Assembly: GCA_021324685.1 (NCBI GenBank)
Contig: JAJPIQ010000005.1
Span: 124,001 to 188,000 of the forward strand
Direction: 5' to 3'
From: Bacteroidota bacterium
Lineage (GTDB): Bacteria; Bacteroidota; Ignavibacteria; Palsa-1295
DNA length: 64,000 nucleotides
Shown: positions 54,451-63,114 of the stretch, piece by piece
How positions within the stretch are numbered: position 1 is the first letter of the stretch
Layout of the letters: every line of letters begins with the position of its first letter
The notes under the pieces: model-generated
Databases searched by the model: none
The model's input: the letters and a program-made list of their open reading frames with translations, nothing else
Told to the model about the DNA's origin: nothing
Translations under genes and position numbers: made by a program

Positions 54451-55137
54451 TCATAAATATTCGGCTGCGGTAAGCCTTGCCATAGTCGGCTCATAGACGG
54501 CGGCAACATCGAACAATACGCGTGCGATCATTTCAGGCGTCGGGTGCTGCGTGGGATCTTCATTCGGATAGGCGGACGCACGCATGTCGGTCTGCATCGC
54601 GCCGGGATCGAAGGCGTGGACGCGAATGTGTGAATCGAGCAATTCATCGCGTAACACCTGCGTGAATCCTTCCAGAGCAAATTTGCTCGCGGCATAGGCA
54701 CCCCAGCGTTTTTTGCCTTTGATTCCCGCGCCGCTCGAAACATTGACGATCACTCCGGACTTCGCTTCGAGCATCGGGCGCAACACTGCCTTCGCAAAAT
54801 AAACGCTCCCGTTCAGGTTGATCTCGATCACCTGGCGCCAGGTCTCTTCGGAATAGTTTTGGATCGTTTCTCGCGGTCCCAGAATGCTGGCATTATTGAT
54901 CAGGACGTCGATCGCGTTCCATTTCCCCAACACGCGTTCGACAAAGCCGCGGACCGCCGTTGCATCGGAGACATCGAAGGCCTGCGTAAGGAGGTTCGGA
55001 TTGTTTATTTCCTCTTCGAGCCGTGCCAGGTCCGCTTCGTCCCGGGCACAGGTCGCGACCTGCCAGCCTTCGCCGAGCCATTTTTTGACCGAAGCGCGGC
55101 CTAAGCCTTTCGTACCTCCGGTAATGACGACCACCAT
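54451..55137 (-). CDS. Short-chain dehydrogenase/reductase
   Basis: A 228-residue SDR with a Rossmann fold. The cofactor motif TGGTKGLG (residues 6-13) fits the G-x-x-x-G-x-G pattern. NNAS lies at 81-84, the catalytic Ser at 134/135 in VNVSSGAG, and Y148 and K152 in YAASK. The substrate is unknown; an acidic or basic residue that would fix NAD versus NADP is not decisive (CARDEADL after beta-2 favours NADP through Arg32). It sits downstream of smg with a 65-base gap, on the same strand. Confidence 0.9.
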   Translation of the reverse strand: MVVVITGGTKGLGRASVKKWLGEGWQVATCARDEADLARLEEEINNPNLLTQAFDVSDATAVRGFVERVLGKWNAIDVLINNASILGPRETIQNYSEETWRQVIEINLNGSVYFAKAVLRPMLEAKSGVIVNVSSGAGIKGKKRWGAYAASKFALEGFTQVLRDELLDSHIRVHAFDPGAMQTDMRASAYPNEDPTQHPTPEMIARVLFDVAAVYEPTMARLTAAEYL

Positions 55138-55202
55138 GGAGCAGAACGGATTGGGAAAATTTGGGAACGTTCAGAACGGCACCGCGCCGTACAGATAAAA
55201 AA

Positions 55203-55748
55203 TCAGTGAACGCGGTCGGAGCCGTTCAGCATGACGCGTCCGGCCGGACTGCTGGGATGCTCGAAATGGAAGAGCAGGTTCGCAACCAGTTCCTTCACGT
55301 CTTCGAGCGTGGCGGTCGGGGTTCCGGCGAGCATGATGCGGTCGATCACGAATTCCTGTTCGGCATCGCTGATGAGTCCCAGTTCGAGCATCTGCGAAAG
55401 AAATCCGCGCGCTTCGGCCGTAATGACCATCCGCTCGGCATCGTGATAAATTCGAAAGCTCGCCTCCTCACCGCTTTTTGCAGGATCGAGCATATTCCGT
55501 TTTCCGAAGGGAACGGAAAGGACCACGGGGTTTTCTACCGGACCCTCCGCGAATTTATCGATGAGCCAGGAAAACGCCGTCGAGATTTCGGTCTCACTGA
55601 AACCACGGACCGAAAGGGGCTTGAGGTCGATCTCGGTCAGCGGAGTATTCTCCTTTATTTCCGAAAGAAGGAAATAAATGATCTCCATGATCCGATCACG
55701 ACCGGAATCCGTGGAAATCATTCTTTCGAGAGCGCGATCGGCGTTCAT
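55203..55748 (-). CDS. smg: Smg/DUF494 family protein
   Basis: A 181-residue protein of the DUF494 (Smg) family, whose E. coli member lies near topA/dprA; the biochemical role is unknown. The sequence IMEIIYFLLSEIKENTPLTE at the start, the GFSETEISTAFSWLIDKF helix, RIYHDAERMVITAEARGFLSQMLELGLI and the C-terminal EFVIDRIMLAG follow the family pattern. The frame is open further upstream (to 56114) but overlaps ybeY; MNADRALERM at 55748 is the sensible start. It is part of a minus-strand set with ybeY and an SDR. Confidence 0.78.
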   Translation of the reverse strand: MNADRALERMISTDSGRDRIMEIIYFLLSEIKENTPLTEIDLKPLSVRGFSETEISTAFSWLIDKFAEGPVENPVVLSVPFGKRNMLDPAKSGEEASFRIYHDAERMVITAEARGFLSQMLELGLISDAEQEFVIDRIMLAGTPTATLEDVKELVANLLFHFEHPSSPAGRVMLNGSDRVH

Positions 55749-55813
55749 ATGGTCACGAAAAGGCTGAACAGTACAACAGGAAGAACAGGCTCGCCCGCGC
55801 CAGCAAATGGTTC

Positions 55814-56269
55814 TTACACATCTGGGCGTAGTTGAGCGAGATACCAACGCTCCCGTGCTCGCATTCGTTTCTTTTCGGCCGCCGTTTTGTCCCCAAAGCC
55901 AGCAACATGCAGGAGTCCGTGCACGACCAGATGAACCAGTTCTAATGCAAAGGTCGCTCGATAGGTCTGTGCATTTTCTTTCGCCCGATCTGCGCTGATA
56001 TACAGTTCGACTTCGAGTTCGTCCGCGGTTCGTTCGATCTCGAACGTCAGAATGTCGGTAAGCCAGTCGTGCCCGAGGGTGGAACGGTTCATCGCGAGAA
56101 GTTCCTCGTCGCACAGGAGCACAATGGAAAGTTCGAGGCTGTGAAGTTCCGGGAATTCGTTCCGGGCTACCAGCGCCGCGGCATTTTTAAAGGACGAGCG
56201 GAGCGAGGGACGGACCGTATATTTTTTCTTTGCGTCCGGGCTTGCCGTAACCGAACAATGGAGCTTCAC
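55814..56269 (-). CDS. ybeY: Endoribonuclease YbeY (16S rRNA maturation factor)
   Basis: A 151-residue metalloprotein acting in 16S rRNA 3'-end processing and 70S ribosome quality control. NRSTLGHDWLTDILTFEI (61-78) contains the conserved TD(I/V)L(S/T)F block. The metal site HGLLHVAGFGD has H117 and H121, but D127 replaces the third His of H-x3-H-x5-H, followed by KTAAEKKRM. As I recall, the Asp variant is usual in Bacteroidota YbeY, so this is likely still functional and is a lineage marker. It starts 21 bases after the gene at 56291. Confidence 0.92.
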   Translation of the reverse strand: MKLHCSVTASPDAKKKYTVRPSLRSSFKNAAALVARNEFPELHSLELSIVLLCDEELLAMNRSTLGHDWLTDILTFEIERTADELEVELYISADRAKENAQTYRATFALELVHLVVHGLLHVAGFGDKTAAEKKRMRARERWYLAQLRPDV

Positions 56270-56290
56270 CGGGATTACTGCTGCGCTGAG

Positions 56291-56779
56291 TTATTCCGCG
56301 CTGAAGACTTCCGCATGTTCCGCAAAGATCTTGAGCGCGACGGCGGCGCGAAGGTCGTCGTCGCGAACATCGGAAAGTTCCATATTGCCGAGCGATTCCG
56401 GAATGTTCATATAGACCTGCAGGATACCGCGAGAACTTACGGTCAGCACGGAAAGCGTTTCGTCCGTCCCATGCGAGTAGAACGCCGCCTCTTCCGTCGC
56501 AATGAGAAGTCGGACTTCATCGATCTCGTGGAGTTCCACAATTCCGAGCGCGGAACTCGCCGTGAGCGACGTCTTCCCGTCGGTTTCCGAAAGCGTAAGC
56601 TCGACGAGCGGACTTTCGCCGGCGACGGGACCTCCGGCGGCGGACGTGCTCGAATGATAGATAAGAACGCTGGCGTCCCGACGGCTGCCGGCATTCATTG
56701 CGCCATCCCTGCCGTTCGAGACGGCAATCCCTTCGAGTGTTTCGGCAAGCCGATCGATCAATTCCGGTCGAATTAACAT
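56291..56779 (-). CDS. Hypothetical acidic protein
   Basis: A 162-residue soluble protein, Glu/Asp-rich, without signal peptide or TM segment. It has an N-terminal helix (PELIDRLAETLEGIAV), a beta-rich middle (LVELTLSETDGKTSLTAS, VELHEIDEVRLLIATEE) and a C-terminal helix (LRAAVALKIFAEHAEVF). No family recognised. It heads the minus-strand ybeY-smg-SDR set with 21 bases to ybeY, so a role linked to translation is possible but speculative. Confidence 0.6.
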   Translation of the reverse strand: MLIRPELIDRLAETLEGIAVSNGRDGAMNAGSRRDASVLIYHSSTSAAGGPVAGESPLVELTLSETDGKTSLTASSALGIVELHEIDEVRLLIATEEAAFYSHGTDETLSVLTVSSRGILQVYMNIPESLGNMELSDVRDDDLRAAVALKIFAEHAEVFSAE

Positions 56780-56915
56780 TACTTCTGAAATTCCTCTATG
56801 TGCAAGAGGGTTCTGGGGCTACGAAAATACGAAGAATTCGGGACCGCCCGGCGCATCCAGTCTCTAAAGACCTGCCCTGCTTCCCAAAAATTTGTGTATC
56901 TTAGAAGAAACGACG

Positions 56916-57629
56916 ATGGGCACCTATACCGCAGAAACCATCCTGCACGAGCTTTCCCGCATGGGTAGCGGTGCGACAAAACGCATCCTCCAAAAGCATG
57001 GCGCAAAAGAGCCGCTTTTCGGAGTAAAAGTGGGCGATATGAAAACGATCGTGAAGAAAGTAAAAAAGGACCACGATCTTTCGCTCGCGCTGTTTTCCAC
57101 CGGCAATTACGATGCGATGTACCTGGCCGGCCTCATCGCGGATGAGAAGAAGATTTCCGCAAAAGAGTTGGACACCTGGGCCCAACACGCCTACGCCGGC
57201 ATCAGCGACTATACGGTCCCCTGGATCGCGTCCGAAAGCCGGCATGGATGGGAACTCGGTATGAAATGGATCGAGTCCTCGCGCGAGCAGATTGCCTCGG
57301 CAGGATGGCTGACACTCGCGAACGTCCTGACGCTCCAGCCCGATGAGATGCTGGACACGAACGCGATCGAACACCTCCTGGCGCGCGTGAAGAAAGAGAT
57401 TTCCACGGCCCACCACCGGGTGCGCTATGCGATGAATATGTTCCTGATCTGCGTCGGGGGGTACGTCGCCCCGCTCACCGCGAAGGCGAAAGCGATCGCA
57501 AACACGATCGGCACTGTGACCGTTGTCATGGACGGAACGAATTCCAAGCTCCCGAATGCCGCAGAATATATTTCGAAGATGGAAAAAACGGGGCGGATCG
57601 GAAAGAAGAAAAAGCAAGCGAGGTGTTAA
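56916..57629 (+). CDS. DNA alkylation repair (AlkD-like) HEAT-repeat protein
   Basis: A 237-residue all-helical protein of the DNA-alkylation-repair family (AlkD/AlkC-type DNA glycosylases, which excise N3/N7-alkylated purines). The ATG start (MGTYTAETILHEL) is preferred over an in-frame TTG eight codons upstream. GVKVGDMKTIVKKVKK (near 37-52), YDAMYLAGLIADEKKIS, ISDYTVPWIASESRHGWELG and TAHHRVRYAMNMFLICVG are family blocks. The C-terminus is Lys-rich. It is divergent from the ybeY set and 7 bases upstream of a repeat that leads into mutS, forming a DNA-repair pair. Confidence 0.85.
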   Translation: MGTYTAETILHELSRMGSGATKRILQKHGAKEPLFGVKVGDMKTIVKKVKKDHDLSLALFSTGNYDAMYLAGLIADEKKISAKELDTWAQHAYAGISDYTVPWIASESRHGWELGMKWIESSREQIASAGWLTLANVLTLQPDEMLDTNAIEHLLARVKKEISTAHHRVRYAMNMFLICVGGYVAPLTAKAKAIANTIGTVTVVMDGTNSKLPNAAEYISKMEKTGRIGKKKKQARC

Positions 57630-57636
57630 GCAACCG

Positions 57637-57676
57637 ATGAAGGAAGCACAGAGCGAATGAAGGAAGTACAGAGCGA
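57637..57676 (+). repeat. Tandem 20-bp duplication at the mutS start
   Basis: Two adjacent 20-mers (57637-57656 and 57657-57676) differ at one base (C to T at unit position 11). Each starts with ATG AAG GAA G. The first copy encodes a 7-codon frame (MKEAQSE) whose TGA overlaps the ATG of the second copy (ATGA), out of frame with it. The second copy is the N-terminus of MutS as called. Confidence 0.85.
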
Positions 57677-60323
57677 AAAAATGACGCCCCTGATGAAGCA
57701 ATACCACTCCATCAAGGCGAAGTACCCCGAGACGATCCTCTTCTTTCGCATGGGGGATTTTTTCGAGACATTCGGGGACGATGCGATCACGACCGCAACC
57801 GTGACCGGCATTGTGCTTACCAAGCGTGGGAATGGTTCTGCCAGTGAGATCGAACTGGCGGGGTTCCCTCACCATCAGCTCGACGCGTACCTCCCAAAGA
57901 TGATCCGCGCCGGCTATCGCGTCGCCGTCTGCGAGCAGTTGGAGGACCCGAAACTTGCCAAGGGGATTGTCAAGCGGGACGTCGTGGAAGTCGTCACGCC
58001 CGGAGTACAGACGAACGAAAAGCTGCTCGATCTTGCGAAAAATACCTATGTGGGAGCGGTCGTCGTGCAAAGTGGCCTGGCGGGGATCGCCTATGCGGAC
58101 GTATCGACCGGACAGTTCACCGTCGGGGAACTTGCCGAACACCAACTGGCGGAACATCTCGAAACGATCGGGCTTTCGGAACTCCTCGTCGCCCGGAAGG
58201 ACGTCGCTCGGACCGAGCTCGCTCCCTATTACATCGCGCTTTCCAAAAAGCCCTCGATCACGAAACGCGAGGACTGGATCTTCCATGAAGAAACGGCACG
58301 GGAACTGTTGCTGCAGCATTTTAAAACCAGTTCCCTTAAGGGGTTTGGGGTTCAGGACCTTTCTCTCGGCGTCATCGCAGCCGGCGCGGTGCTCGATTAT
58401 TTGCGTGAAACGCGTTCCGAAGCCAGCCTTTCGCACCTGACCCATATTTCTCGCTACGATGCGAAGGAATATCTGACGCTCGACACGACCACGCGCCGCA
58501 ATCTCGAAATTTTTTCTCCGCTCATGGGCGAAGAAAAGGAGGCGTCGCTCCTCGGGGTGCTCGATGAAACGGTAACGCCCATGGGGGCCCGGCTGTTGCG
58601 CGCATGGCTGGCGCGGCCCCTGCGCAGCTCCGAACGGATCGAACAACGCCTGAATGCCGTCGAACGATTATCGAACGAACGGGAACTTCGGGATCGGCTC
58701 CGCATGGAGCTTCGGAACGTGGGCGATCTCGAACGGCTCATCGGGCGCTTTGCCGGGGCCCGGATTCTTTCGCCGCGCGATTTCCTCATGCTGAAGTTCT
58801 CCCTCTGGCACGTCCCGGAGATCAAGACCATGGCCGAAGGGCTGGCCGAAGGAACGAATGCTCAAAGCCTGCTTACGACCGCTCATGAGAGCATTCAACT
58901 GCTGGGAGCACTGGCCGAAGAGATCGATCGGATTATTTCGCCCGAGCCGCCGGCGACGATCGCGCACTTAGGAGTCGTTCGCGATGGCGCGAATGCCGAA
59001 CTCGATAATCTTCGCGCGATCACGCATACCAGCCGCGATCGTCTCGCGCAGATCCAGGCCCGGGAGCGCGAACGGACCGGCATCACCTCGCTCAAGGTCG
59101 ATTACAATAACGTCTTCGGATATTACATCGAAGTTTCGAAAGCGAACCAGGCGCGGGTCCCAGCGGACTACGAACGGCGGCAGACCATGACGAACGCCGA
59201 ACGCTACATCACGCCGGAGCTAAAAGAATACGAAGCCACGATCGCAGGTGCCGAGGAGCGCATGCAGACGATCGAACGCGACACGATTGAAGCGCTCCGC
59301 GCCCGCATTTTGCAGGACATGGAACCGCTCCGCCGCAATGCCGAAGCGCTCGCCGTGCTGGACGTCCTCGTAAACTATTCCCTGCTGGCGACGAAACAGC
59401 AATGGTGCCGCCCGAGCTTTACCACTTCCGGCGAGTTCCGGATCGAAAACGGACGGCATCCCGTCGTCGAGCGGCGCATGCCAGTCGGGGAACGCTTTAC
59501 GCCGAACAGCGTCTTTTTTTCACCAGGGGAGTTCGAGTTTTATATCATTACCGGCCCCAACATGTCCGGCAAATCGGTCTATCTTCGTCAGGCCGGGGTC
59601 CTGGCGTATCTGGCCCATACCGGATCGTTCGTTCCAGCCGACGGAGCGTCCTTTCCCATCCTGGACCGGATTTTTACCCGCGTCGGCGCGAGCGATAACG
59701 TCGCAAGCGGCGAATCGACGTTTCTTGTCGAGATGAACGAAGCCGCGAACATCCTTTCGAACGCCACAAAAGATTCCCTCCTGCTGTTCGACGAATTGGG
59801 GCGTGGCACATCGACCTTTGACGGAATTTCCATCGCCTGGGCCATCGCGGAACACATTCACGACACGCTGCCGGGCGCTCGAACGCTCTTCGCAACGCAT
59901 TATCACGAATTGAACGCGCTCGCCGAACGGCATGCTCGGATTCATAACCTCAAGGTAGAGGTCCGCGAAGCCGAAGGGAAAGTTCACTTCCTCCATAAGA
60001 TCGCACCGGGATTTGCCGACCATTCCTATGGGATCGAGGTCGCGGCCATGGCGGGCATTCCACTGGACGTGATCCGCCGCGCTCGCGAGATCCTTCGCTC
60101 GCTCGAGGAGACAGAACTAAAAGTCGCCGAAGCGAAGATCCAGCGCGATATTCCGTTCGTCGAACGAACGACGCGAAAAGAACACGAGCATAAACTTCGG
60201 AAAGCGTTCGAAGATGAACGCGCCATGGCCGTCGCTCAGGAACTCCGCAGTCTCGAAGTCAATGCACTCACGCCGCTCGAAGCCCTGAATACGCTCTCCG
60301 GCTTGAAGCAGAAGCTGGGATAG
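57657..60323 (+). CDS. mutS: DNA mismatch repair protein MutS
   Basis: An 888-residue MutS that recognises mismatches and recruits MutL. The N-terminal FFRMGDFFETF contains the Phe-x-Glu mismatch-reading motif. Connector, lever and clamp domains fill the middle (YFGYYIEVSKAN-like core: FGYYIEVSKANQARVP). The ATPase has Walker A GPNMSGKS (residues 633-640), Walker B LLFDELGRGTSTFDG and the ATHYHEL switch. A start at ATG 57681 (MTPLMKQY) would match B. subtilis-like N-termini as well as the ATG at 57657. Upstream is a 20-bp tandem duplication. Confidence 0.97.
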   Translation: MKEVQSEKMTPLMKQYHSIKAKYPETILFFRMGDFFETFGDDAITTATVTGIVLTKRGNGSASEIELAGFPHHQLDAYLPKMIRAGYRVAVCEQLEDPKLAKGIVKRDVVEVVTPGVQTNEKLLDLAKNTYVGAVVVQSGLAGIAYADVSTGQFTVGELAEHQLAEHLETIGLSELLVARKDVARTELAPYYIALSKKPSITKREDWIFHEETARELLLQHFKTSSLKGFGVQDLSLGVIAAGAVLDYLRETRSEASLSHLTHISRYDAKEYLTLDTTTRRNLEIFSPLMGEEKEASLLGVLDETVTPMGARLLRAWLARPLRSSERIEQRLNAVERLSNERELRDRLRMELRNVGDLERLIGRFAGARILSPRDFLMLKFSLWHVPEIKTMAEGLAEGTNAQSLLTTAHESIQLLGALAEEIDRIISPEPPATIAHLGVVRDGANAELDNLRAITHTSRDRLAQIQARERERTGITSLKVDYNNVFGYYIEVSKANQARVPADYERRQTMTNAERYITPELKEYEATIAGAEERMQTIERDTIEALRARILQDMEPLRRNAEALAVLDVLVNYSLLATKQQWCRPSFTTSGEFRIENGRHPVVERRMPVGERFTPNSVFFSPGEFEFYIITGPNMSGKSVYLRQAGVLAYLAHTGSFVPADGASFPILDRIFTRVGASDNVASGESTFLVEMNEAANILSNATKDSLLLFDELGRGTSTFDGISIAWAIAEHIHDTLPGARTLFATHYHELNALAERHARIHNLKVEVREAEGKVHFLHKIAPGFADHSYGIEVAAMAGIPLDVIRRAREILRSLEETELKVAEAKIQRDIPFVERTTRKEHEHKLRKAFEDERAMAVAQELRSLEVNALTPLEALNTLSGLKQKLG

Positions 60324-60325
60324 CC

Positions 60326-60808
60326 TCACGCAATTTTTGGGGGCAAATAGGCACGCAATACTCCGCGCATTCCCGGAACATCGAAGCGGGTGAGTTCGAA
60401 GACCGCAACCGCACTTTTTTTCATTTCGATCGCCTGCTCGGTCCCGCTCACGAGTACACTCGCCAGGCGTGAAAAGAGCGGATCGTGACCTGCGAGCATG
60501 AGCACACTGCACTCTTTTTTCTTCGACGCGACAATGGACATCGGGCTTTCGAGTTCCCGGCCCGGGCGAAGACCGTCATTGATTTCGAATGTCGCCTTCG
60601 GAGCGAACTCTTCGCACATAATACGCGCTGTTTGTTCGGCGCGCGGCAGCGGGCTGGTCACGATGACCTCCGGCGGATCGAATTCCTTTTCTTTCAGGAG
60701 TTTCGCCATCGCCTGCGTGATGCGTATGCCTTTCTTGGAAAGCACACGGTCATCGTCCCGCTCGGCGGGAGTATCGGCATCGCCATGGCGAACGAGATAA
60801 ACGATCAT
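60326..60808 (-). CDS. sixA: Phosphohistidine phosphatase SixA-like (histidine phosphatase family)
   Basis: A 160-residue histidine phosphatase. The N-terminal VYLVRHGDAD carries the catalytic RHG (R7, H8). TSPLPRAEQTARI provides the second Arg and LMLAGHDPLFSRL the second catalytic His. SixA removes phosphate from phosphohistidine in phosphorelay proteins; small members with this pattern may also act on other phospho-substrates. It converges with mutS, with 2 bases between stop codons, and is divergent from the small lipoprotein gene. Confidence 0.85.
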   Translation of the reverse strand: MIVYLVRHGDADTPAERDDDRVLSKKGIRITQAMAKLLKEKEFDPPEVIVTSPLPRAEQTARIMCEEFAPKATFEINDGLRPGRELESPMSIVASKKKECSVLMLAGHDPLFSRLASVLVSGTEQAIEMKKSAVAVFELTRFDVPGMRGVLRAYLPPKIA

Positions 60809-60853
60809 GGAAACCTCGGGTAGTGTGATGATGGGTGATGACTGGGATCCGAT

Positions 60854-61069
60854 ATGCTAAAACTCGTCGTAATAGCATCCGTCCTCCTTTTTGGCTGTGC
60901 AAAGCAAACCGCGACTTCTCGCGTCACGGATTCCACAACAAATTCCGTGCGAAAGACTTCGGATGTCCGTCCGTTCGGTCCACCGACCCGCACGTTTCGC
61001 GGTCCCGCCGATATTATAGGCGACACCGCGAAAAATGCGCGTAATCCTGCGATGGTCCGCGAGAAATAG
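60854..61069 (+). CDS. Small hypothetical lipoprotein
   Basis: A 71-residue protein with a short lipoprotein signal, MLKLVVIASVLLFGCAKQ (lipobox LFGC, Cys15). The mature part is Thr/Ser/Arg/Pro-rich, without predicted structure. It lies between the divergent sixA and the convergent binding-protein gene; its stop directly abuts the stop of that gene. A lipidated tether or entericidin-like peptide is possible, but no family is recognised. Confidence 0.6.
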   Translation: MLKLVVIASVLLFGCAKQTATSRVTDSTTNSVRKTSDVRPFGPPTRTFRGPADIIGDTAKNARNPAMVREK

Positions 61070-62887
61070 TTACTGTTTTGGCTCGGACCGCTGCGAAGGG
61101 TTCATGCTCATGACCGCGGCATTCGGAAGCCGCTTCGCCCCGGAACCACGGACGATCCAATAGCGCGGATCGAACGGGGGCCGCGTCGGGAAGAACTCGA
61201 AGTTATCGAAGCGGTCCAGCCAGCCGATACGGTCTGGTGTCGAGAACATGAACGTCACCGGCTGATCGTCCACGATGACATGCTGGAGCCGATGGCTAAG
61301 CTCATATCGTTTTGCACGGTCCGGCTCGATTTTGATCGCTTCCAGCAACGAGTCTGCCAGAGGGTTGGAATAGCAATAATAATTCGATCCTTTATTCTTG
61401 ATTTGCGTCGATTCCCACTCCTGGCTGATCTCATCGGCCGTGCCTTCGGACCCGGTTTGATTCCCAACCCAACCGCCATACATCGCATCGTAATTGTGAT
61501 CGCGTTGATTGTCCCCGAGCACGGTCAACTCCAATTGTGTGATCTGTGCATCGATACCTGCTTTTTTAAGGTCGTTTCCTACGATCAGCAGCATCTGTTT
61601 ATTGACGTCGCTGCCACTTGCGATTTGGAACGTAAACCGGAAGGGCGTCATCTTCCCGTTGATCATTTTTTGCAGAATTCCGTCCGGACCCGGTGCCCAT
61701 CCCGCAGCCGCCAATAATTTTTTCGCAGAATCGGGATTAAAGGCGGGCTGCTTCACGGTCGGGTCGTAATCCGGCTGGCACGGCGCGACCGGCCCTTCGA
61801 TTTCTTTATTGAGACCGTGTGAGAGTGCCTTAAGGATTTCATCCCGGTTGATAAGCATCGTCAGTGCTTTGCGTACATTCTTATCGGAAAACAGCGGACG
61901 GGAATTATTCCAGGCAATGAATTGGACGATATTCTCGTAGATGGTGTCTTTTTTAATGTCCGGAAATTTTGTGGAATCTAATTCATTGAGATACTGGGAG
62001 GACGTCAGCGTATTATCGATATCGATGTCCTGGTGCTTCAGTGCGATCAGCGCCGCATTCTGATCTTTGATCGTCTTAAAGGTGATCTTATCGGGATACG
62101 CTTCGAGCCAGGGATGATTCTTCGCCCAATAATTCGTGTCTCGCACGAGCGTCACATGATCGTTCGTGACCCAGGCGTCGAATTTATACGGACCGCTGCC
62201 AATGATATGGGCGGCATCGCGCTGGATGGAAGGATTTTGAAACGCATCCGCCATTTGTTTGACGGCCGGATTCGTGGGGTTCGCTTTCTTCAGGTCTGCC
62301 CAGCCGATCTTATCGCTGATATTGGATGGATCCCAGATATGCTTCGGGATAATTCTCGTATAGGTTGTAATCTTCAGCAGATCGAAACGATACTTGTTAA
62401 AATGGAACACGACCTGATCGGGATGTCCGGCGGGAACCCAGCAACTGTCCAGAATTCCATAGTAACTGCGGAGCGGTGCGACGTTAATGATAAAGGGGTT
62501 ATTGACGATCTTATAGGAGAAGACCACATCTTCGGCGGTCACCGGCTTTCCATCGGACCAATGGGCGGTCGGGTCCATCGTGAACGTCAGCGTTAAATGA
62601 TCGGAACTTTCCTCTGGCATTTTCGCCAGCAAGGGAATAAATCCCTGCGTCCGGGGATTGTTTCCGACTAACGCTTCGAACATTTCGTTCTCGATGTAGG
62701 TCGACAATTCGAAGCTGGAGAGCATCGGATTAAGTTCGTCGACATCGGTCGGAGCATACCAGACGACCTCGTTCTTGGTGGAGAGCCCGCCTGCCGGACC
62801 TCCGGCGGTGTGACAACTTGAGAGAAATGAGGCAAAAATGAGGAATATGGAGAGAGCGAGGAAATTTTTCAGTGTTGTCATGGTCAT
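61070..62887 (-). CDS. Peptide/nickel-type ABC transporter substrate-binding lipoprotein
   Basis: A 605-residue SBP_bac_5 (DppA/OppA-like) binding protein that captures a peptide or similar ligand for an ABC importer. The signal FLALSIFLIFASFLSSCHT gives lipobox LSSC. WYAPTDVDELNPMLSSFELS, then LTFTMDPTAHWSDGKPVTAEDVVFSY (about 99-124), is the classic family signature; IGSGPYKFDAW and VRKALTMLINRDEILKAL follow. No permease or ATPase genes are in view, so it may be an orphan or serve a distant transporter. An intergenic repeat element lies just upstream of its start. Confidence 0.9.
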   Translation of the reverse strand: MTMTTLKNFLALSIFLIFASFLSSCHTAGGPAGGLSTKNEVVWYAPTDVDELNPMLSSFELSTYIENEMFEALVGNNPRTQGFIPLLAKMPEESSDHLTLTFTMDPTAHWSDGKPVTAEDVVFSYKIVNNPFIINVAPLRSYYGILDSCWVPAGHPDQVVFHFNKYRFDLLKITTYTRIIPKHIWDPSNISDKIGWADLKKANPTNPAVKQMADAFQNPSIQRDAAHIIGSGPYKFDAWVTNDHVTLVRDTNYWAKNHPWLEAYPDKITFKTIKDQNAALIALKHQDIDIDNTLTSSQYLNELDSTKFPDIKKDTIYENIVQFIAWNNSRPLFSDKNVRKALTMLINRDEILKALSHGLNKEIEGPVAPCQPDYDPTVKQPAFNPDSAKKLLAAAGWAPGPDGILQKMINGKMTPFRFTFQIASGSDVNKQMLLIVGNDLKKAGIDAQITQLELTVLGDNQRDHNYDAMYGGWVGNQTGSEGTADEISQEWESTQIKNKGSNYYCYSNPLADSLLEAIKIEPDRAKRYELSHRLQHVIVDDQPVTFMFSTPDRIGWLDRFDNFEFFPTRPPFDPRYWIVRGSGAKRLPNAAVMSMNPSQRSEPKQ

Positions 62888-62925
62888 AAAGAAATTGTCG
62901 CTGCAAAAATACGTAATTTGAACCC

Positions 62926-62956
62926 GGATTACGCGGATTGGATGGATTTTCCGGAT
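62926..62956 (+). repeat. Degenerate GGAT nonamer array (copy 2)
   Basis: GGAT recurs exactly every 9 bases at 62926, 62935, 62944 and 62953 (units GGATTACGC, GGATTGGAT, GGATTTTCC, GGAT...). It is preceded by TTTGAACCC. The first unit and its GAACC lead are the same as copy 1 at 50293-50323, in opposite orientation. Confidence 0.7.
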
Positions 62957-63032
62957 CGCTCTTTCCAGAATCCTCTTTTGCCGAACGAGCTATTTTATGC
63001 TCTGGAAAGGCAGTTTTTTCGCTCTCCGGATT

Positions 63033-63077
63033 TTTAATAATGCAGCATTTAATAATGCAGCATTTAATAATGCTGCA
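63033..63077. repeat. Three tandem 15-bp palindrome-bearing repeats
   Basis: TTTAATAATGCAGCA occurs three times head to tail (63033-63047, 63048-63062, 63063-63077); the last copy has T for A at position 12. Each junction creates the palindrome AATGC-W-GCATT. It lies upstream of the binding-protein gene and downstream of the ClC gene. It could be an operator-like or iteron-like site. Confidence 0.8.
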
Positions 63078-63114
63078 TTCGAAATAGATTGTGCGAGTCC
63101 ATCCAATTTCAGGT

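Noticed and set aside
55203-56114. A 303-residue version of the Smg protein using the long open frame
   Set aside because: The upstream part overlaps ybeY in another frame and has an Arg/Cys-rich shadow composition. The DUF494 domain starts at the Met at 55748.
63033-63077. CRISPR array
   Set aside because: The three 15-bp units are contiguous, with no spacers, and no cas genes are present.
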